Below are positions 38,001-64,000 of a stretch of 64,000 nt of DNA, in pieces. Position numbers and translations under genes: made by a program. Location: the NCBI GenBank assembly GCA_030141605.1, contig JAQGDQ010000122.1, positions 441,001 through 505,000 on the forward strand. The letters are read 5' to 3'. The stretch is from Tubiluchus corallicola. Lineage: Eukaryota; Priapulida; Priapulimorpha; Priapulimorphida; Tubiluchidae. How positions within the stretch are numbered: the stretch's first letter is position 1; the number at the start of each line of letters is the position of its first letter. The notes beneath the pieces were generated by a model. The model was given only the letters and a program-made list of their open reading frames with translations, was not told the origin of the DNA and did no database searches.

Positions 38001-41000
38001 AAAAATTCAAGACAGGAGTTCCCAACCCCGAATACAATTATCAGTAGCCCGATAAGAAAGTTACAGCAGAATTATTTCATTCTTTCTCTCACTTCCACAG
38101 TTTTAGCTCTGACCAGCTGAGGTAGTTCAAATCGTTTCGATTCGTCTACAAAAGGCTACCCTTCTCTTTTTCCCCGCTTTGCCCTTTTTCTTGCATTCTT
38201 ACTTTGATCATTACACATCTACTATTTTGAATCTAATAGTACAGAATTAGTTTGTAAACTGCACAGCAGAATTCACGTGCCTCTGGAAAAACTGACAGAA
38301 AGAAAAGGTGACTGAATTCCCATGATACTTATACAAAGTCTTCCATTAAAAACCAAATGTCAATTAAAGAAAAAAGTCTACAGTTCTCAATTTCATCATA
38401 AGTACAACAGTGTATTTACAATACATCATAACAGTGAATGATCATCTTGGCTGAAAAACGACATCTTAGAAATACAGCAACATGAATTTAAGAAAAATAT
38501 AGATTGCCTGAGATACAGATTGTTAGAATAATTTGAAATACGCGAAGCATTATAACGTGCCTCCTTATAAGTTTTCAGTTTTCCTAAGTTAATAAACGCT
38601 TCATGTTATAAATTATTTACAGATAAAAATGCTCAAAATTAATGTGGAAACAAATTTCCACTAGTTATTAGTTTAATAAAATTTTAATAGATGGCGAGAC
38701 TTATACTGTAAACAGTGGCAATAATATTATAATAGACACAACATGATAACATCTATTGGCAAGAAACAGGAGGCACTGTAAGTTAGAGATCAACAGACAA
38801 GTAGAAAGTAGTTTAAACTGCAAAATGTTCCAGTAATAGAAAAGAAAAATTCAGAAAAACCGATTTATCACACAGTCTACTTGCAATTTTATAATACATA
38901 TTTGCCTTCTGACATGTAAATATATGTTAAAAACATGTAGGAAAAAATGAGTCATAATATTAAGTTTAAGTCTCGCATAAAAAACGCACTTCAACAATAG
39001 CATTGATGTATTAGTTAAATACATGAGAAAATGTTAGGAAACAATAAAATCAAATTGCAAGGATATCTAATTTTGTTATGTTCTCACACTGCTAGTCTGT
39101 GGCGGCTCGTAGCTAAAATTAGTGGGGGTGCTCCTTCAGAAAATTTTTAGCCATTGTTTTACTACTGTGTAAAATGTAACAAACATATGTAATTTTAATG
39201 TTGCAGCTATATTTGAAGATCAGGTATTGAACGGCCTCTTTTTTTCACTGAAACTTTTTCATGGGGAGACAATTGCAAAAAAATAAGCTGTTGTAGTTCA
39301 CTTACAATCACAAAACTTATTTGTTGGGGATGTAAGGCGTCCATTATTAAATAATTTGTTTTAAGCAAACACGCTAAATTTACACTATCATATCCAAGAA
39401 TACGACGGTAGACGGTAAGCACGTGGCAATTGTTACTGTGATACAGACAGTGCTTTTCTACCTAGCAGCAGACGATATCGTACAGCGTGTTAGTTCAGAC
39501 ATGTGCGCATGGCCACATGTGCACAGCAGCCAAACACTGCGTTGCTTGGGCAGGAAAGCAAATTGTACTTCCCTCACATGCTCCAGTTGCTCACAAGTAT
39601 AAAAAAGAGCTAAAGAAAAAAGATCATATATTGAATATTATCGATAATAATGAGTGAAAACAGGGGGTGCTGCAGTACCACAGTACCTATGCACGAGCCG
39701 CCACCACCTTGATACAGTAATTGCTAAACAAGCAGAGTAAAAATTTTACAGCATACATGATCACGGACACTACCTATCCTGCAGTGCAAAAACTCCTAAA
39801 TCTTACACTTGCTAAGTGAAATTACATAAGTTCACAGTCACTTTGCAGCAATGTACGCAATACAGCATTGTCAATCAGACTGTAGTCAGTACATTAAAAC
39901 AACATCTTAAATAATATTTTATACACGGAACACTGGCCGACGAGAACAATATTCAACGAAAATAAAACAGCAAATCTCAATTACACTGAATATTTATATG
40001 GGCTGATATGGGTTTCAACAACTACATAAGTTTATCATCATGACAGATATGCAATTTTTCTGCAATAGCAGTTAAGCTCTACATTTAAGCATTTAGAATG
40101 TACACAATTGCAGGGAACTAAGTACTTCTGTTCTACAAACACATTTCAGTAATGTGAGGCGAGAGTTAACAACAATTCGCCACTACAAGAATCAAAGGAT
40201 TGTTCACGAATCCTACAAATTTACAATAGTTGAAGAAATATAAAGGAATTCCTTACATGCTGTAGTTTCCCAGAAAGTTACCTCATTATTGCCAAATGGT
40301 TGTTGTGCTTTTGTGAATCAGCTAAAACAGCTATTTATTTAAAATGTAACTTTTATAAGGGCAAACTGATGACAACGTATCGCCTACTCGGTACAATGTG
40401 TGTGAAAACACCCTAAGGTGGAGTTTACCCAGCATCCGGATGCGTATACATTTTGGGGGTGCGGAATAAATAAAATTGGTTTATATATATTTTCAATGCA
40501 CCCGTTTAAGCTGCCTGCATTTGCGTTACTCTTTTTCTGCAGTTATTTCCTATTGATTTTTTCTCCGCGGCTATTCTGCAAGATGGAAAACCGGATGCTG
40601 GGTAAACACCACTTAGCCCTGCAGCTTTCTTTAAAACACTAACCTTTGTAAATGATCAAAAAGCCTAAAAGGCAATACACACTTATCTAGCTACAGTAGC
40701 AACATATAAGCTTAAAAACTAACTACAAATCCAGAAATGAAAATCGGGTTTCAAAAATCTGTATGCAAAATGGCAACGGATCGCATAATCTATTCGTAAT
40801 TATTACAAAGCTGACAAAAACAAATCATAAACTACGAAAAGGAAACCTTCTGAAAGAAATACTAGTTTTTAAAGTTTAAAGCACATAAGCTAACCTGCAT
40901 AAAACAGTAAAATCAGCTGCTATTGCAAAGCAATAATGTGCGCAAAATTACAAGCTAGCCATATTTCTAACAATACAAGTCAAACCAATAATAGCATCAT

Positions 41001-42520
41001 TTTTAACATTAAATTAGCTGGTCCCTTCAAAGACTTGTAAAAAATATAGTCCTTTGATAAGACTTCCTGAGACATACTTTTTCAAAGCAGATAAGTCATG
41101 CTTTCAGAGTGTGAATCAAGGATAAAAGGATTGTTGAAACTCACAAAATACGAATTAAGTAATAAAGCAGAAGAAATTATTTCCTTCATTTGATTAGAAC
41201 ATAGGCAAATGAACTCAACTAATTATTACGAAAACATTAAATAAATGTACCAAAACTGATCAAGTTCAAAAATAAAAATTTAAGCAAAGCAATTAAAAAC
41301 AGTAAAATCAAAAAGTAAAAAAATAATTTGGAATAATTAATCTCTTCCTGATTGTCTCGTATAACTTTGATTGTACAGTGAAGCTACTGTCTACCCTGAC
41401 ACAGGCTAAAATCTTACACCTTACACCCATCTATCTCAAATATATATTACATATTAGATAAATAACCAACACTGTATAACATTTCTGTACGGGAAGACTC
41501 GATGTGGATGAAAAGTAATTAAAACTTGCTGATGTATCAGAAATCAGATTAAACCACATGATTAGAAGAAACCCTAATTCAGTCATCAATGCTTTTCACA
41601 AAAAAGCAAAAAATGGTTACTTGGAAGAAACATACCAAAATACCTATGGCAATTACAATTTCTAATATTACCGGGTTTCATGTAAAGCACCCTATGCTAC
41701 GTGACTTAAACACCTAAGTGACCCAACAGCTGACTCTAATATCAGAACATGTGTAGCGTCTATGACTAGCAAAATGCAACAAAATTGTTAGGACAATCAC
41801 AACATACAGTGTCTGTAAATTGCAACAACAATAATGAAAAATATCCAAAAAACATGATATATTTGTACTGCTTAACTACACCATTAAACGCATAAAATCA
41901 TTTGAAGTGTCTACTGATTTATGCGCAAGAGTACCATTGCATTCACGTTGATAGGAAGTCATGCAAATCAAGTTGTCATAACACACAAATTCACGAATTT
42001 TAACTTCAAGTTTAGGTATGAATTTTTGAACTAAGTTTGACTGAAAGAAAGGAAATATTTGAAAATCCCGACAAAGGTCCCATTTGATTCGGGGGACATT
42101 TACACGTGTCGCTGGTTAAAATCTGGCCTAAGTCCCAACTTTGTGGTTAATTTTAATCAGAGTTTAATGACTCCGGGTTGACTGTATTGAATCCATTCCA
42201 ACACTGCTAACATATCATGCCCCAAGATATACTATGAGATGCAAATAACCCAAGCATACAACTCGGAAATGTCTTGTATAACAAAGGTAAAGTTTAGCAA
42301 AAGGAAGCGGGAAATCCGTAAAGGCAATATTGGTGATATAGAAAATCCACTGATTTTGCAAGAACCACAAGCAATTACGTTTGCATAATTATGTTAATAT
42401 TTTGCACTTTAGTAATGCACTAAGATATTTGCACCTTGAAACTTTTGCTTCTTTCTACTTCTAACCCTGTTAGGAAAATATGTAAAAATACTTACGGCAA
42501 ACAGGTACACCGTCTGCCAT
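35023..42520 (-). CDS. Candidate small spliced gene, 52-aa protein with hydrophobic C-terminus
   Basis: Four short exons on the minus strand join in frame: 42496-42520 (ATG, MADGVPVC), 40282-40321 (DSQKHNNHLAIM), 36676-36736 (MASGSNRAVVGFGFTLHL) and 35023-35055 (QNIVIIVIPA, TAA). All junctions are GT-AG (donors gtaagt, gtaact, gtaagt; acceptors tgttttag, tcaaatcag, tttctttttag) with phases 1, 2 and 0. A poly(A) signal lies 27 bp past the stop, and the ATG context is AAAAGATGG. The third exon is clearly GC-richer than its flanks. The last 20 residues could form one membrane helix. I do not recognise a family. Since it was assembled by eye from small pieces, a chance chain is possible. Confidence 0.4.
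35240..35295 (+). repeat. tRNA B-box-like SINE relic
   Basis: GCTGGGTTCAAATCCTGGTC is an excellent internal pol III B box, but no intact A box precedes it. Confidence 0.35.
35461..35640. repeat. Degenerate tandem repeat
   Basis: About four to five diverged reiterations of a GGGCRYSTTGTTCTAATGAT-like unit, spaced irregularly 35-60 bp. Confidence 0.45.
37126..37197. repeat. Short tandem repeat, unit about 32 bp, two copies
   Basis: The words CTCTGATACACT and CAGACTGTTCAC recur in the same order twice, with a partial third copy (TGTTCACAATACTCTG) near 37251. Confidence 0.6.
37448..37488 (+). promoter_or_regulatory. Pair of CCAAT boxes
   Basis: CCAATCAG occurs at 37448-37455 and 37481-37488, 33 bp apart, in a locally GC-richer stretch. 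This is the NF-Y consensus. It lies 0.7 kb upstream (minus sense) of the exon at 36676-36736 and might mark a promoter; no transcript start can be placed. Confidence 0.35.
37868..38030. repeat. Diverged GGTTCA/GGTC-rich repeat tract
   Basis: GC-richer segment with repeated GGTTCAG, GAGGTC, GGGTTCAG and GGGTCAGG words; looks like an old tandem repeat. Confidence 0.35.
39099..39706. mobile_element. Element with GGCGGCTCGT terminal inverted repeats
   Basis: TGTGGCGGCTCGT at the left and ACGAGCCGCCAC at the right bound about 600 bp. GGGGGTGCT also recurs just inside both ends, in direct orientation. No transposase frame inside. In an intron of the candidate small gene. Confidence 0.6.
40413..40616. 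mobile_element. MITE, copy 2 (inverted relative to 7522)
   Basis: Strong terminal inverted repeats: left CTAAGGTGGAGTTTACCCAG, right complement CTAAGTGGTGTTTACCCAGC, both running on into CATCCGG. About 204 bp. Homologous to 7522-7733. Lies in the first intron of the candidate small gene. Confidence 0.75.
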
Positions 42521-42647
42521 CTTTTCGTTTCAACAACACAGTGAATTCTCTTCTAGTACCTCTATTACCTAACACATTTAGGCTGTTTGCTGTGAAATTT
42601 AAAATGTTTTCCTAAACTCATTAATTTCAAACAATCACATACTACCA

Positions 42648-62621
<19,974 letters not shown>

Positions 62622-64000
62622 TCTTCTTCCCTCCTAATACTAACTGGAAAAACTGTTATGCGTTTGTTTCCAGAAAAATCATGGTCAGGCTAGAGTCGGC
62701 TTATCAGATTTAAAGAATACAGCAGATTCTGGCTAGATCTGACGGGTGCCATACAGTATGCGTGTATATAGGGGAGAAAAATGTTCACAAAAAATATTTA
62801 AAATAGGGTATAGCACTACAAGCTGTTACGTAATAATTTGGACTTGCTCGCCACATTCAACACACTACACTACCGCTTAATACGAAACTAGTAGAGCTCT
62901 TCGACGTACACGCGGATGATGCACTCAAATCAATCAACTATAGTGAGCTGTGTACACTATACAGTATCAAATTCGTTGAAATATCTCGAAAAGAGCGCAC
63001 TGCTTGAAAACTATTCTTCTCGAGCGCTGCAATCGAGAGCAGCTGAATAAGCTAAAAAAATAAGCAAATTATTAATTATTATTACTATTATTACTTGTCT
63101 GTTAGACTCTACTCAACAAGAAGCCATTCACTTTACAGAAGAGACTTAACCACTTGTTGAAAGATATAATAATAAAGTAACACTGTCTGAGAGTCAGAAT
63201 AGTTGCTGGCAGCTTCTGCAAAACAACTTCTGACTTTATGTGTAAACTATAACAAAATTGTTTAGCTAGACACATTAAGAACAAAATTATTTTTTCATGT
63301 TATTAATTCAATGTCAATAAGTGTTGGCATTTCAATTGTGCTGCTAATTAATTCATTACATAAAAATCATAGTTTGTCAATCACTGATGGAAAGTTCATG
63401 CAAAGGCAAAGTCTGTTAACTTGTAAATTTACCTAGACTGTAAAATGTTCAATTTTCCAGTATTTTGCAGTGACTTTGACATGGTCTAACTCTGTATTTT
63501 ATTGAAAGAAGTACATAAGCAGCATAATGTCAACAGCTTGTAAGTTATACATCAAAGCATTTTACTGCTAATAGTAAGATATGCCATTTAGTTTCATTTC
63601 TAGTTACATATCTATGAAAGCACAACTATTTGTTAAAAGTGACCACAAAAAGTTTGTTTATAACTTGTATGTTCTGGAGCAAATAGACAAATACATTATT
63701 ACTTTGCAGGTTATCACAGGTAAAGTAGCATAATCATATCAAACTAATTTATATCACAACTAAAATGACCACATCTCATTCAATCACAAGTAGACAAGTT
63801 AAGATAATCAAACTACAGATTATCATATCACTAAGCTTACTGCACTAATTCACTATTCATTTAATGTTACGAGCTGTATCGTCGCATAAGCTCAATAGTC
63901 ATTTAACTATGAAAAAACAAGAAAACCTAAGTTAGTTGTAACTAATGATGTTGCTTATACATGTAGCAAATACAACAGCCAAATGGTAACACTATTCAAA
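62622..64000 (-). other. Region upstream of the SLC23 start codon
   Basis: About 1.4 kb that should hold the 5' UTR or promoter of the transporter. It is AT-rich; no TATA box, CpG-rich stretch or further coding exon is evident. Confidence 0.4.

Overview
This is nuclear DNA from an intron-rich, AT-rich animal genome. No gene is bacterial in structure: every long protein is split into exons of about 70-370 bp with GT-AG introns of a few hundred bp to about 6 kb. The gene set (plasma-membrane Ca2+-ATPase, SLC23 transporter, class A GPCR) is metazoan, and degenerate CCCTAA repeats fit a TTAGGG-telomere animal. A non-bilaterian such as a sponge is plausible, because an animal hybrid-cluster protein is unusual, but the sequence alone does not settle this.

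Layout. (1) 1-18.9 kb, plus strand: the 3' two thirds of an ATP2B/PMCA calcium pump, starting after the DKTGT site, which lies outside the window. After the exon ending at 9572 it has two alternative terminal exons, at 10817 and 18586, that encode two versions of the second half of the calmodulin-binding domain. A 69-bp cassette and a 24-bp microexon lie between them. (2) 18.9-24.2 kb: convergent intergenic DNA with a small TA-flanked MITE. (3) 24.56-34.34 kb, minus strand: a complete 11-exon gene for a 633-aa hybrid-cluster protein (HCP, class Ni-free Fe-S-O enzyme) with a mitochondrial-type leader and every cluster ligand present. One of its introns holds a 397-bp near-perfect hairpin. (4) 35.0-42.5 kb, minus strand: a candidate four-exon gene for a 52-aa protein with a hydrophobic C-terminus. 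(5) 42.65-62.62 kb, minus strand: a complete 12-exon SLC23 (nucleobase/ascorbate) transporter of 599 aa. (6) An intronless class A-like GPCR (55.2-56.2 kb, plus strand) is nested in an SLC23 intron, with its own TATA box.

Introns and spacers are littered with short non-autonomous DNA elements (several with clear terminal inverted repeats and target duplications), tRNA-derived SINE relics, a decayed LINE reverse-transcriptase tail, microsatellites and an interstitial telomere-like tract.

The genes do not form an obvious pathway. The points of most interest are the duplicated calmodulin-binding exon of PMCA, the animal mitochondrial HCP, the tiny spliced gene 127 bp behind the SLC23 stop codon, and the unusual signature residues in the transporter and the nested receptor. 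All exon models are read by eye from splice sites, frame and family similarity. No transcript data were available.
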